Part shown: positions 11,015 through 22,616 of the stretch, in pieces | How the letters are laid out: each line of letters opens with the position of its first letter | Numbering within the stretch: position 1 is the stretch's first letter | From: Adiantum capillus-veneris | Lineage: Eukaryota; Streptophyta; Polypodiopsida; Polypodiales; Pteridaceae | Direction of reading: 5' to 3' | Assembly: GCA_014529385.2 (NCBI GenBank) | Contig: CM043954.1 | Location: 7,939,806-8,003,805, forward strand | DNA: 64,000 nt | Program-made: the position numbers and the translations under genes | Notes under the pieces: generated by a model | Seen by the model: the letters and a program-made list of their open reading frames with translations, nothing else | What the model was told of the DNA's origin: nothing | Database searches by the model: none

Positions 11015-11730
11015 CTAAGTAATATGGCATTGGATGGGTGTAGACATGATTGAATGAATGTTGTCTACTTCTAAGGTCTGCTCATGTCTTTTTACTTGAG
11101 TGGTCTTGCACACGATAGATTCATCTTTGTTATCTCCCAAGTAAGAAGGTAATGTTTTTAATGTCAATGGTTTTGACATTCCTGAAGCTTCTGATCCGCA
11201 ATCCCCGTAAAAGGATTGTAAATCCATGTTAATATCCACAGGTAGGTTATCCAACCAGTCTTCCTCTACAGGAGCTGACTTTAGAGTGAGGCTCCCATCA
11301 TTGATCTCTCTCACTTTTTCCCATAAGTGTCCTGGCTAGTCTTCCTCTACGAATGGAAATCCGTCTAAGGCATCTTCGTTGTCTGGCACTATAAGCTTTG
11401 GTTCATTTGTTTTAAGGTGGGGTTCTGCCACCACATCGGATTTTTCTTTCATTTCTTCTACCGCAAGCTCTTCAGGTGTTGCAATAACTTCAAGCTTGGG
11501 TTTTTTTTTCCAGCATTTCTTGCGTGATTCTTACCAAATTTTAATAAGCTTCAGGCTTAGCTGCTTCCATGTCTAGAGATGGATATTTTTTCCATGTTTT
11601 ATCCTGCTTTAAGTCCTGCTTGGTAGGCTTCCAAGGCGGCATTAATAGGCTCAAAAATTTTATCAACCAGAATGGATCCTCCAGATTTTCACGGTTGTTA
11701 CTCTTGCTAGTTTCTTTCAACTTGTCCTGA
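11015..11730 (-). pseudogene. Gag-protease linker of element A, cut by insertion of element B
   Basis: Minus-strand reading includes 99 aa at 11015-11314 and less clean Lys/Glu-rich sequence up to 11730. There the LTR of element B begins. The reading resumes on the other side of B at about 22466, and 22617-24981 holds the gag portion. No domain is recognised here. The split reading and the CCTGA/CCTGG flanks of B show it was one gene before B inserted. Confidence 0.6.
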
Positions 11731-12649
11731 TGTTAACTGAGTCAACGTCAGTTAACAGAAGCTGCTAAAGACGGAAGACATACGGGTGCACATCGAGCAT
11801 GAATACGAAGAAGCAGTAAAGATTGGAGTTACACAATTCACATTTTCCCAAAACGGTCACATATTGTAAATTCCCGATTTATTTCAAGCCATTGTAATAT
11901 TTATAATGTGTTACGGGCTCAATGGGAGTTCCAAGTTGTAAATAATAGGTCACTTACTATGCCTAGGTTGCAGATTCAGTAAGTGGTGAGCCCTAAAAAC
12001 CTTGGGCGCCCGGACATTGCATATTTTTAACCTAGGTATAAACGGAAGTGTGTAAAAGAAATTAGGGTTCTGAAGTCATTTGTTGAGAGCACTCTTTGGT
12101 GAGAGCTCTTGAGGTGTGTGGCTATGGAGTCCCTGAGCTTCTCCTTGCTCATGAGACTTGATTAACACTAATCAATGATTCATTCTCTCTCACTATGCCT
12201 CTCTCTTACTTCTTATGATTGCCTATGATGCTTAGATTAACTAGATCTTAACTAATTAGTGGTTAATCCCTCTCTAATCTTGTGTGATTGCCCTCTTTTG
12301 CTTGTCTGTGAAGTAGGTTTGATTGGAGTGTGGTGCTCGATAGATCTATGTGTGTGTACTTGCGATTAGTGTGTTGCATGATAGGATTAGTGTTGTGTGC
12401 GTCTTGCAATCGTAGTGTGTCTGATTGGGTTGATTAGAGGTGAAGAGAGGTGGATATGGAGATTGCCCTTCATTGCGGCTTAGCTCCTCCATAGGCCGAG
12501 AAGCTCACCTCATAGAGTTAACCATTTGTGTTTCCATGATTAGCTCACTAACCGTGTGAGTGTTTCCATGCCCTAGCCGGGTAGGTCATCCCTCCGGATT
12601 GATAATTTTGTTTGTCATTGGAGCTATTGCAAAGATGGGACCCCCAACA
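11731..12649 (+). repeat. 5' LTR of element B
   Basis: This is a 919-bp direct repeat of 21542-22465, with TG...CA ends. The TATA region at 12037 reads TATAAAC, whereas the 3' LTR has TATATAAGG at 21850, so the promoter has diverged between copies. Confidence 0.93.
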
Positions 12650-12651
12650 TT

Positions 12652-12669
12652 TGGTGCCGTTGCCGGGGA
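12652..12669 (+). other. Primer binding site, tRNA-Asp type
   Basis: TGGTGCCGTTGCCGGGGA starts two bases after the LTR. From known plant tRNA-Asp, the expected complement is TGGCGCCGTTGCCGGGGA, so there is one mismatch. It primes minus-strand cDNA synthesis. Confidence 0.85.
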
Positions 12670-14707
12670 CGATGGCCTACGCTAGTGTAATTGTGGCATG
12701 AATGAATGCGTTCCCTTACTAATTTCACTTGTGTGTTTATGTTTTTTTGGATTTTGAATGTGTGTGCATGAAGCATTGTGTTCATAATTCCCTAATGTGT
12801 GACCATATCTTGCCAATTGTGTATTTACACACTCTAATTTCTGACTAACTCCTTGCTAATTTGACTAATTTTTGCTAATTTAGTAATGTGCTATGAAGGA
12901 TTGGAGCATTCGACCATTAAATTGATCTTCAACGGAAAGGTAATTAAGGTGGTATTCTCAACCTCCCTAGAATCTAGAGATGTGTAGAATTGTGTAGATA
13001 TCCCACCAAGATGCAATGTAATGCTATGCTATTTTGATGCAATGCAATGTTGATGTTAGGGATGGAAAATTTTGCGATTTTTCATTTTCACGCCGTCATA
13101 ATGCCGAAATTTTAAAGAATTGGCGGCCCATGAATTTGATAAGTTTCAATTGCTAATTGATGAATGTGTGTTGCTAATTGGGTGCCTAATTGAGTTAATT
13201 GCATGCTTGGATGGTCAATTTTAGATGTGTGTGCATTAATTTCAAGTGTATGTGCATTCTAAATGAGTGTGTGCATGCTAATTTTAGGTATGTGTGCACT
13301 ATTTTGCCTATGTTTGAGCACCTAGAAATCAATGTGTGCGTTATCAATTTTGAATTGTGATGAATCATTGGTGTTGTGCTCATGCTTAACTATTGATTTG
13401 TGAAGTCACATTGCAAATCTGACAAATTTAACCCTTTTGTGTGTGCACCTAAAGATTGGTAAAAACTGCCAATTTTTGTGTGTGTGTGTGTGTCTAAAAA
13501 GTGTTTAAAATTTGCATGGTTAATTCAATGTTTTGATTGCATGATTGATGTGTGTAATGAAGAAATGCTGCGTTTTTTATGCTCAAAACGTTGATTTACA
13601 CACTCTAATTGCATCAATTTTTAACCTATTTTTGTCGGTAATTTTGCCGGTTTAATTGCTTATGCTTAAATTTATTGATAAAATTGTTGGCAATTGAATT
13701 GATGTGATTTTGGAAATTTTATTTGGCTGCACCATTCTCCAATGTGTGGAGAATTTGTAGGAATTTTCTGGGTATTTTTCGGATAATTTTTACAATTTTT
13801 TGCTAATTTTTGGATAATTCCATTAAAAAATGATTTTGCGATCTTTACGAGCTATTTTGTGTGTACGTTTTTACGGCATCATTTTGTTCGCATTCGTGCC
13901 CTCTGTGGTCGTGTTTTGAGCGTTTTGCTATTGCCGAGGGTCGGGTGGACAATTTTGTCAAAATTGATGTTTTCGATAAAATCTCCTATTTTCGTTGTGT
14001 TTTTGCGTATCGAAAATGTTCCATGTGAATTACGATGATTTTCTAAGATTTTTGGAATTTTCCATAAAGTTTTAGGATTTTTTTGACAAATTTTGGGATT
14101 TTCTGGTGATTTTTTGGATTTTCGGCTAATTTCGGACTAAAATTGGCTTTTTCGGACATTAAAAATGTAAAAAATTGAAAAACGTTTCTTGACAAGCACC
14201 GGCCGGTTGATCTCGAGCGTGTCTTGCGGTGCATGAAATTCTCTGTCGAGTAGATCTTTACGGTCTGTTGGGATAGTTTCTGTCGCCATAATAAAAAAAA
14301 ACAAATAAAAATCTTCTTTTTCTTTTTCCGCTCCGTGTGAACCCACCCCACGAGCTCACTCTCCCTCTAACTTACACTCTCTCATTCCTTCTCCGCCTTT
14401 GCCGGCGCGTAGCGTTAGAAAAAAAAAACCTGGGGTCCAATGTATTTTAATCGCCGAAATCTTGAAATCACGGTTAGATTTTGAGCTTGCCTTGAAGAAA
14501 ACCGAGCAAATTTACGTGTAAATATCGGCAAAAGCTTCAAACTTTGACCTAAAAAACCGGTAGAATTTCAAATTGTCCTTATATTCTTCGGTTAGAAAAT
14601 GTATTTTCCTAGCCCGGAAACTCTCCCACCTCTCCCTTCATCTCTTTCTCCCCATCTCTCTCTCTACTCTCTCTTTCCCCTGCGTGAACCCCCTTATCTC
14701 TCTCTCT

Positions 14708-14708
14708 T

Positions 14709-14781
<73 letters not shown>
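14708..14781 (+). repeat. (CT)n microsatellite
   Basis: About 74 bp of uninterrupted CT repeat, with further imperfect CT on both sides. Confidence 0.95.
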
Positions 14782-14784
<3 letters not shown>

Positions 14785-15174
14785 CTCCCTCTTGACTCTT
14801 TCTCCTACAAGCCCGCCCTGCCTGCTGCCCACACGCGCCAACTCACACACACACACCCCCTGGGCCCTCTCCCATTGTCGTGCAGCTCGGGGCCCCGCCT
14901 CAAAGCCGTTGCATCTCTCTCTCTCTTCTCTCTCTCCTCTGCAGGAACGCCCACCTACGTGCTGGCCTTCAATAGCGCCGTCGCGAGGTGTCACTCACCG
15001 CAATCAGTGCCTGCACGTCAACTGCAGCGTGCACACTCTCCCACCTCGCCGTCCGCATGCCGTCAGACCGCGCGATCCAGATTTGTCAGAGCGCCGCCCG
15101 TCTCACCGCCGCTCGTCCTGCACAGATACGGTCCCTCGTCAAAGTGTGCATGCTAGTTAAATTTAGTTAGCTTC

Positions 15175-15850
15175 GGTTAATTTTTTATTAAACAATAAAA
15201 AAAAAATCACAAAAAATTAGAAAAAAATCACAAAGATTAAAAAACTCATTAAAAAATAAAAAAATCATTAAAAAATAACATAATCATAAAAAATTCACAT
15301 AAAAATGAAAATGTCATACAAAATCATAAAAAATTTAAAAATTATTCCAAAAAATTAAAATTGATCAAGAAAAATTACAAAAAGAGTAAAAAACTCAAAA
15401 AATTCACAATAAAATAACAAAGAATAAAAAATTCACTAAAAAAGTAAAAAATTCTTAGAAAATTCTAAAAAAATAAAAAATTGACAAAAAAAATCACAAA
15501 AAAAGTTAAAAAGTCACAAATAAATTAAAAAATCACAGAAAAATTAAAAAACACATAGAAAAACCATAAAAAATCTAAAAATTTGCAAATAACTGACACA
15601 GATAAATCCCTAAAACATAATTTTTTTGAAAAAACTCAAAAAAATCATTAAAAAATGTAAAATTGATCGAAAAAAATCCCAAAAAACAGTAAACATCATA
15701 AAAGCGTCTAAAAAATTTAGAAAATTCACAGAAAAATTATCAAAAATCAAACTTTCCCAAAAAAAGGGTTAAAAATCGTAAAAATATCAAAAAAATAGAA
15801 AATTTAAAATTTCACAAATAATTAGGAAAAATAAAAGGAACTCGTCGAAA
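15175..15850. repeat. A-rich low-complexity block
   Basis: About 675 bp dominated by A on the plus strand, with degenerate 8-12 bp strings such as 'aaaaaatcac' and 'cattaaaaaat'. Likely slippage-expanded sequence in the leader of element B. Confidence 0.85.
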
Positions 15851-15870
15851 GTGCCAAAAAAAGCGAGGAA

Positions 15871-18428
15871 GTGTTAGAAAAACCTAGAAAAGCAAAAAAA
15901 TCACTTGCCGAGCAAACAACACCAAAACGAGCAATTCAAAAGCCGGGAAGTAGTGTATCGCACATTGAGCAACACCACAAGCCGAAAATCACACCGGACA
16001 ATTGCTCAAAAGCGAATCAGAGATCAGCCGGAAAAAGTAAGCGAAATGACCAACTCAAAGCCGTGAGCGGCCGAAAGTTTTTAAATTGTCACAATCAAGC
16101 TGAAAATCGACCGATCATGGTGGATTGCAGAGTAGGTTGTTCAAGGCCCAATTTTTCATCATTTCAAAAGGTCACAATTAATTTTGAAACTGTCAAGCTA
16201 GAGATAATCAACTCTTGCGAGATTCAAGAGCAGTCAACTGCAAAAGCGCTTTGACACAAGCAGTTTTATCAAAACTGAGCAAGAGAAATTCTGGTAAGCA
16301 ACATCAAAATCTGCCAATTGACAGTTTTGGTGGATTGAGCCAACATGGACTCAAATCGAGCTGAGAGTTTAAGTACAAGAGCATGCTAGTAGCAATGGCA
16401 ACACATGCACAACTACAATAGAGCAGATTCTACAACTATATGGCTACAATGGAGATAAAGTCTTATATGCAGACTGAGAAGGCCATAGATATCTTATGAG
16501 CAATAAAAGCAGCAAAGAAGCCAAGATCTTATTGATCAGAGTAAAGCCAGATTGAGAGAACTCCCAGATGTTCACTGACTTCAGTGGAGCCACGTATTGC
16601 AAGCTCAAAGATGAGGTGCAGATAGAAGTTCAAAAAGTTAACCGAAGTGTTTATCCAAAAATCTGCACAAGTTCGCAAAGGATCTATTTGGTGCATATGC
16701 AATCAGGGTCATTGTACATGGACTACAGTGGTCAAATCTACAGTCGCGAGCCAGTAATGGAAGATTTAATAGATCAGCCAATAGAAGCCAGTCTAATTGG
16801 AGAGCCAAACCAAAGATGGTACAAAGGTCAAGATGGATCAATCTACAACATGATGCTCAGTGTTTTAAAAGAAGATGCCAACAACTTGGTCCGCATGAAA
16901 CCTGAAACTTCTCAACTAGAGCTTGACATGACAGAGCCATTTGAAATACCACAAATCATGCGGTATTGCTCAGATTGTGGACGAAAAGGTGGACATTTTG
17001 CTGAAGATTGTCCAAGGAAATCCTGACAATAAGGATACATCAACTGCCAACAAGCAAGGTACATAGCAAATTGGAAATGAAAATCTCGATGTAAGTGCAT
17101 TTAACTCATCACTTTTCATGCAATCAGATAATTCTTCATTATCATTAGAAGCACCATTAAAAACATTGCAAATTCAAAATCAGCATAAGGATGCACAGAC
17201 ACCTGAGAAGCTTAAAATCGATTCTTCGAACAACAAATTCTTGCATGAATTTAGTAAAGGTGTCGAGATATCACCAAAGGGTGAAAAGACTGTTAGGTTT
17301 ACAAATGATTCTGCATCCACTGCCACAAGATTTTAATCATTCACGAGTCTAAGGGACACATCAGACAGAATGATGTTAACATTGTATGGTACACATCATT
17401 CATATGCACACTATGTAGACCAAAAAGGTAAAGTGTACAAAAAGGATCAACCAGTGTTTGAACGGCCCACATACCAACTCATAGAAGTACGTCCAATGAT
17501 AGATAAAAAAGGATGGTTCATTTCAGAGGAAAGAATCTACTATAGCCCATCCTCTCTAGAGATGAAGGATATCACCCGAGTGAACCCAAAAATCTGTTCA
17601 GAGCCAAACTCTCCTCCATCAGAAATCAAGCTTCGATGTTGTGAGAAAATGAACATATACTTTGACCAAAACATTCATAGATATAGACGGGAGTCTAGAA
17701 TCTATGATGCATTGGGTCCTGAAACCACAGAAGCTCATATCATAGGAGACCCATGGGATAGACTATATCAGGGCAAAGATAATGCTATCATAGGAGACCC
17801 ATGGGATAGGTCAATTTAAGACTGATTAAATTGGGGAATCATTTGTCATGTTTCACAAAGCTATATAGGAAACTATGTAGAAGGTTTGCAGATGCCAAAT
17901 GTCAACATTGCTACCCAAAGTGTACCTTCTCAGTCCCAAAAGGTGAGACTAAACCAGAGCCTTACAATTTTGAACTCTTACAATGAAGCAGGCTATAGTG
18001 ATCACCCTAGGAAGGGGGGAGCTGCACATTCATCAATCTCAGCTTATGTTAGAGGCAATGCTACATCAATTAGAAGCCCTAGAGCTTCTAGCCAATAGAA
18101 CTCTTCAAAGAAAAAACCATTGAAAGACCATATGTTTGTTGGAATTTTCCAATTGACCAAGGTTCCCTCAGAAACTGCAGACAAATTCCTCTATGAAGAT
18201 CATCAGAGACAAAAGTTTCAGCTGATCTCCACAAGTCAAAGCCAAATGACAACAAATCCAATAGTGTTCAAACAGTTACATGTGATCAAGCTCACATATG
18301 CATATCAAGATGCACATGGTAATGAATATCAGCAAGGTCATGACCTTGTAGAAACCCATACGGATGGCCCGCCGACTGACGCCAAAGACTATTTGAAGAT
18401 GATGCAAAGCCTCAAGCTGTCAAAATAG
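15871..18428 (+). pseudogene. Gag-like region of element B with zinc knuckle and repeated Y-x-D-x-x-G-x-x-Y modules
   Basis: Coding remnants sit in three frames (15871-16254, 16568-17026, 17118-18098, 18120-18428). The 152-aa piece ends in a zinc knuckle YCSDCGRKGGHFAEDC (C-x2-C-x5-H-x4-C). This longer-than-usual spacing also occurs in the gag of element A at about 22.75 kb. Unusually, a short module recurs: TDFSGATY, MDYSGQIY, VDQKGKVY and QDAHGNEY. A second repeat, IGEPNQRWYKGQD, reappears as IGDPWDRLYQGKD, and its IIGDPWDR part is then duplicated (about 17737-17815). I see no standard retrotransposon gag capsid block. The role as RNA-binding gag is inferred from the knuckle and position. 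Stops and frame changes make it a pseudogene. Confidence 0.6.
18009..18022 (+). other. Internal polypurine tract-like sequence in element B
   Basis: AGGAAGGGGGGAGC matches the terminal PPT of this element (21529-21540) almost base for base. It could be a central PPT for plus-strand priming, or chance. Confidence 0.4.
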
Positions 18429-18699
18429 GTAACAGATAAGTCAAAGTCAGTGAAATCTAAAGTCTAGAAGGCTACACAAAGGTCACCACCGAAATCTCCT
18501 CCAAAGAGACAGATTCTACCTGAAAGTACAATGCATCTTCTAAGGTCAAAGGTTACTCAGATTCAGGAGGACAATGCTCAACAAATGCAAAAAAGTGCAA
18601 TATTACAACCAATGGAGTCCACATCGATTGAAGCAGGTGGTCATAGAAAATAAAATGCAGATAAAGCTCAACTAAAGGACACTGTCACTGCAAAAGTAG

Positions 18700-19090
18700 T
18701 CAATTCGGATACAAATCCTGAGAAGATCAAGTGCAACATCATTGGTGAACACGAAGAAAAGCTGTCAAGAGAAGTAAAGCTAGATTTTCAGTTAGACAAG
18801 AACCTGATGTCTTTTCGCACTTGGAAAAGATGTGGCCAACCACAGTTGGAAGATGCTCCTGAATTTGTGAGCATATCTGGAGACAAACAAGCAGAATGTT
18901 GGGGAATCATCTCCACCACCATTGAAGTAAGTTCGTAGATCATCAAAGCTCAATTCCACGTGATCACAGCAAGGGATATGCCAAAAGACATCATAATGGG
19001 AATTCCAATGTCCCAAAAGGTCCTAGGGATACAAAATTCAAATGTGACGGAGTCATCACAGGCATCAAATAATGAAGACCAAGACTAGTC
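18700..19090 (+). pseudogene. Aspartic-protease-like domain of element B, catalytic motif lost
   Basis: The frame through 18931 reads FVSISGDKQAECWGIISTT, a stop, then IKAQFHVITARDMPKDIIMG and IPM. This fits the distal half of gypsy proteases (hydrophobic strand, then D-I-I-x-G-x-P-M). Upstream, the expected D-[ST]-G motif is replaced by LDFQLDKNLMSF, so the catalytic triad is not intact. It lies between the zinc-knuckle region and the Trp-rich tail, the same order as in element C. Confidence 0.55.
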
Positions 19091-19130
19091 ACCCGCGGAC
19101 GACAGCACAAAGTCCTCAACCATAGTTAAA

Positions 19131-20555
19131 ATGGAGACCAATGCCAAAGGAGACCTTATTGAAGATGATTCATCTCCATTAATCAGAACTTCAGAAGAGC
19201 TTGAAGCAAATCAGGCAAAATCAAGTGCAGATCAAACAAAGCAAAGAGCAACCACGATAGCTATTGAGCAGAGACTTCCACCAAAGCCAGAAGTAAAGAA
19301 GACCAAGGTTTCAGACAACCAAGAAACAACAGGAAGTTCAAAGATCCCATTGCTAGTTGAATCACCTGATGTATGTCAAATTGGAAAATAAAGTCTCAAG
19401 CTACCTTCTATACATACACAATTAGATCAAGATGAGACCATGGCAAAAGCTGGACAAAGATCTTCAATAGAACCAAAAATTCTAGATTCAGAGTTGCAGA
19501 GTCACAAGAATCAAAAGACAAATCGTGCAGACAAAGGTAAAGCTAAAGTGGAACTTCCACCGATTAGCACAAAAGGTGTGACATCATATGCCTCTCCATC
19601 AAAGAACCCTAATGGATTGGATTCTTCAAGCAAGTCAAGATTTTAGAATTCCAAGTCAATTGCTGACTCAACTAAAACCTCTAAGGAGACACCTAGAAAA
19701 ACAAAGATATTTCAGCCAAAGTACTCAAGAAAGCAAAGGAAAGTCAAGAAAGTGTTTGTTCAAAGCAATTTAGTCAAGGTCAATGATCCGATTTGGATTA
19801 AAGACAAGAAATGAACACAAAAAGACAAACACATGGGATGGATGACATCACAATGGAGCTTAAAGGAACACGAGTACTATGGAGGTAACAGACAGATATG
19901 GGTACCAAAACTGCACGTTAGAGCATATGAAGTGAAGTTAGGACCCTCCTAAGAAAGAAGGCCCACAAGGTATCAACCTCGACAATATTCTAGGATACCT
20001 AAGAAGAAGGTATACAACAGAAAAACATCGAAAGATGTTGAAGTCTACCACAACTCACAAGAGGATATAGAAAAAAGATGGATCTCAAAGAATCGTCCTC
20101 TTGGACAAGGATTCTACAGAGGCTATACAAAGATTTGGCTACCAGTCAATCACAAGCCAACTGCAACTACAGCAAACCTGCATGAAGATCACAAGAAATG
20201 AACAAGACCTAGACCGAAGCAAATTCAACAATGGAGAAACAAAGGTCATCAAGAGGTTTGGATTTCTAAGTCTTCCAATGCTCCTAGTCAAAAGTCAAAT
20301 GTGAATGATCAACAGAGGCCTACAACAACATCAAAGACTTCTTACACCAAGCCCAATTGGAGAATCAAACAGATAATGGACTCTTCATCGTCAAAGAAGG
20401 ATAACCCAACCAACATGCATGCAGATTCAAAGATGATAAAAGAGGTATGGCAAAAGAAACCTTCAATGCCATCTTGGTCCTTCACTAATCCTCTTTTTGA
20501 GGATTCAAGCTTACTTTTACCTGAAGAAATGTTTGTAGTAAACACAAGCATGTAA
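19131..20555 (+). pseudogene. W-x-x-K repeat tail of element B
   Basis: Lys/Ser-rich remnants (19131-19773) lead into Trp-centred repeats. They are DPIWIKDKK at about 19780-19812, then GWMTSQWSLKEHEYYGG with NRQIWVPK at 19835-19920. RWISKNRPLGQGFYRGYTK with IWLP follows at 20075-20140, then EVWISK at about 20255 and EVWQKKPSMPSWSF at 20445-20485. The spacing from one W to the next within pairs is about 20 residues. The same pattern with the same inner YY-x-G-N occurs in element C at 40361-40450. Several stops and frameshifts are present. The function is unknown; conservation across separate elements suggests the motif was once under selection. Confidence 0.55.
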
Positions 20556-21503
20556 AAAGTCAAGTCGCTAGGGTGCAAAAAACAATCTTTGGCATAGTCA
20601 GAGTCGGGTTGCTGAGCCATGAAATGAGCAAAGCATTAGTCCCAAAGATTCAAGTCATAATAAAATTTTTGCTAAGAGTCGTAGTTATTAGGCTTACGCT
20701 CAAGCTGGAAGAGTTGAGCATATCTAAGTCGTGTTGCTCGTGCTGGATGAGATGAGCATAAGAGTCGAAGCCTATTAACTTACAATTGGTGGAGTGTCGT
20801 GGAGTCCAACACTCACGCACAGTGCACAGTAAGATGAGAGCACATATCCTCATCAACGAAAACCATTCTTAAAGGGGTGCCAGCTTGCAAAGCATGTCAT
20901 ATGCTTTTATAGCTACACCATCTTTCTGAAGAACCCCTCAAAATCCTTCTTGCACAACATATTTTTTTCCATGCATTTTTGTGTATGCATAAATAGGATG
21001 TCCCATCATTGGACATATGCATTAGACACTCTTTCTTGCTTCCACCTATGCACCTTGAGTGGACTACAATAGGCAAACCAATGTTCCATCATGCTAACCT
21101 CTCATATTTCCTGCCTTTTTATTTCCATATCTATCAGCAAATAATCCCTTGCGTACTTTATTAATATTTTCCATGCTAATAAGTACTCCAATAATGCGCG
21201 TATCCTAAAGGCACTTTTTTCCCTCTGGGTTTCTTCCCTTTGGTCATCCAGGTATTAGAACCTAACATAGATCCTCATCATTCTACTTCCCTTGTACATA
21301 CTTTTCATAAATAAGCAGAAGCCTCATCATTATGCTATTACAACGGACAAATGCAACATCATCTCTCACATCAAACATATTTGGACCAATGAAGATGCTA
21401 CAACAGATTGATCCTCATCAACAAATCCAATGACAAAATGAAGACGATTAGCCCATCAAAAACCAATCAAAACCTTCCCTGGCCTCCACGGACACCTTTC
21501 AAC
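20556..21503 (+). other. 3' untranslated region of element B
   Basis: No ORF or motif of note. The sequence leads to a stem-loop (21504-21523) and the polypurine tract. Confidence 0.5.
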
Positions 21504-21523
21504 AGTGCCCGAGGACGGGCACT
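21504..21523 (+). promoter_or_regulatory. Stem-loop just upstream of the PPT of element B
   Basis: An 8-bp perfect stem AGTGCCCG / CGGGCACT closes an AGGA loop, five bases before the polypurine tract. Element C has a differently sequenced stem with the same AGGA loop in the same place, which supports a real RNA structure. Confidence 0.65.
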
Positions 21524-21528
21524 AAAAT

Positions 21529-21541
21529 AGGAAGGGGGGAA
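21529..21541 (+). other. Polypurine tract of element B
   Basis: AGGAAGGGGGGAA directly abuts the TG of the 3' LTR at 21542. It primes plus-strand DNA synthesis. Confidence 0.9.
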
Positions 21542-22465
21542 TGTTAACTGAGTCAACGTCAGGTAACAGAAGCTGCTAAAGACAGAAGACATACGGATGC
21601 ACATCGAGCATGAATACAAAGAAGCAGTAAAGATTGGAGTTATACATTTTTCATGTTTTTCCAAAATGGTCACATATTGTAAATTCCCGATTTATTTCAA
21701 GCCATTGTAATATTTCTAATGTGTTACGGGCTCAATGGGAGTTCCAAGTTGTAAATAATAGGTCACTTACTATGCCTAGGTTGCAGATTCAGTAAGTGGT
21801 GAGACCTAAAGGCCTTGGGCGCCCGGACATTGCATATTTTTAACCTAGGTATATAAGGCAGTGTGTAAAAGAAATTAGGGTTCTAAAGTCATTTGTGGAG
21901 AGCACTCTTTGGTGAGAGCTCTTGAGGTGTGTGGCTATGGAGTCCTTGAGCTTCTCCTTGCTCATGAGACTTGATTAACACTAATCAATGATTCATTCTC
22001 TCTGACTATGCCTCTCTCTTACTTCTTATGATTGCCTATGATGCTTAGATTAACTAGATCTTAACTAATTAGTAGTGAATCCCTCTCTAATCTTGTGTGA
22101 TTTCCCTCTTTTTCTTTTGTGCGCATGTAGGTTTGATTGGAGTGTGGTGCTCAATAGATCTATGTGTATGTGCTTGCGATTAGTATGTTGCATGATAGGA
22201 TTATTGTTGTGTGTGTGTCTTGCAATCATAGTGTGTGTGATTGGGTTGATTAGAGGTGAAGAGAAGTGGATATGGAGATTGCCCTTCATTGCGGCTTAGC
22301 TCCTCCATAAGCCGACAAGCTCACCTCAAAGAGTTAAATATTTGTGTTGCCACGATTAGCTCACTAACCGTGTGAGTGTTTCCATGCCCTAGCCGGGTAG
22401 CTCATCCCTCCGAATTGATAATTTTATTGGTCATTGGAGCTATTGCAACGATGGAACCCCCAACA
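21542..22465 (+). repeat. 3' LTR of element B
   Basis: A 924-bp direct repeat of the 5' LTR, ending CCCCCAACA. It keeps the better TATA box (TATATAAGG at 21850). CCTGG follows, matching the 5' flank CCTGA but for one base. Confidence 0.93.
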
Positions 22466-22616
22466 CCTGGGCTAACTTCCTTGCTTTCTCTTAGATTTCA
22501 ACCCGTTGTTTTTGTTTTATTATCTCATATCTTTTACTTCTGCTCCTTTTGATTCTTTGAGAAGAAACTTTTGTGTTCTCCGAATCATCAGAGGAGTTGG
22601 GTTTCTTTTTCTTTGC

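Larger units (their letters stand above)
12670..15870 (+). other. Long noncoding leader of element B with (CT)n and T-rich/A-rich blocks
   Basis: No convincing gene is present over 3.2 kb. The stretch 13700-14180 is T-rich, with repeated 'gattttt' strings. 14600-14940 holds CT-rich sequence with a pure (CT)n core. 15175-15850 is strongly A-rich, with many 'aaaaatcac'-like strings. The long Ser/Leu ORF across 14599-15156 is produced by the CT tract and is not a gene. Confidence 0.6.
11731..22465 (+). mobile_element. Element B: complete RT-less LTR retrotransposon, 10.7 kb
   Basis: Two ~0.92-kb direct LTRs (11731-12649 and 21542-22465) begin TGTTAACTGAGTCAACGTCA and end CCCCCAACA. Flanks are CCTGA (11726-11730) and CCTGG (22466-22470), a 5-bp target duplication with one change. 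A PBS matching tRNA-Asp follows the 5' LTR, and a polypurine tract precedes the 3' LTR. The internal 8.9 kb has gag-like, zinc-knuckle, protease-like and W-x-x-K tail segments. I find no RT, RNase H or integrase motif. Element B lies in the gag-protease region of element A, in opposite orientation. It is non-autonomous by content, resembling terminal-repeat-with-gag (TR-GAG) elements. Confidence 0.9.

Noticed and set aside
14599-15156. 185-aa Ser/Leu/Pro ORF on the plus strand
   Set aside because: Its core is translated (CT)n and its remainder lies in a leader region with other open frames. No domain and no codon bias were visible.
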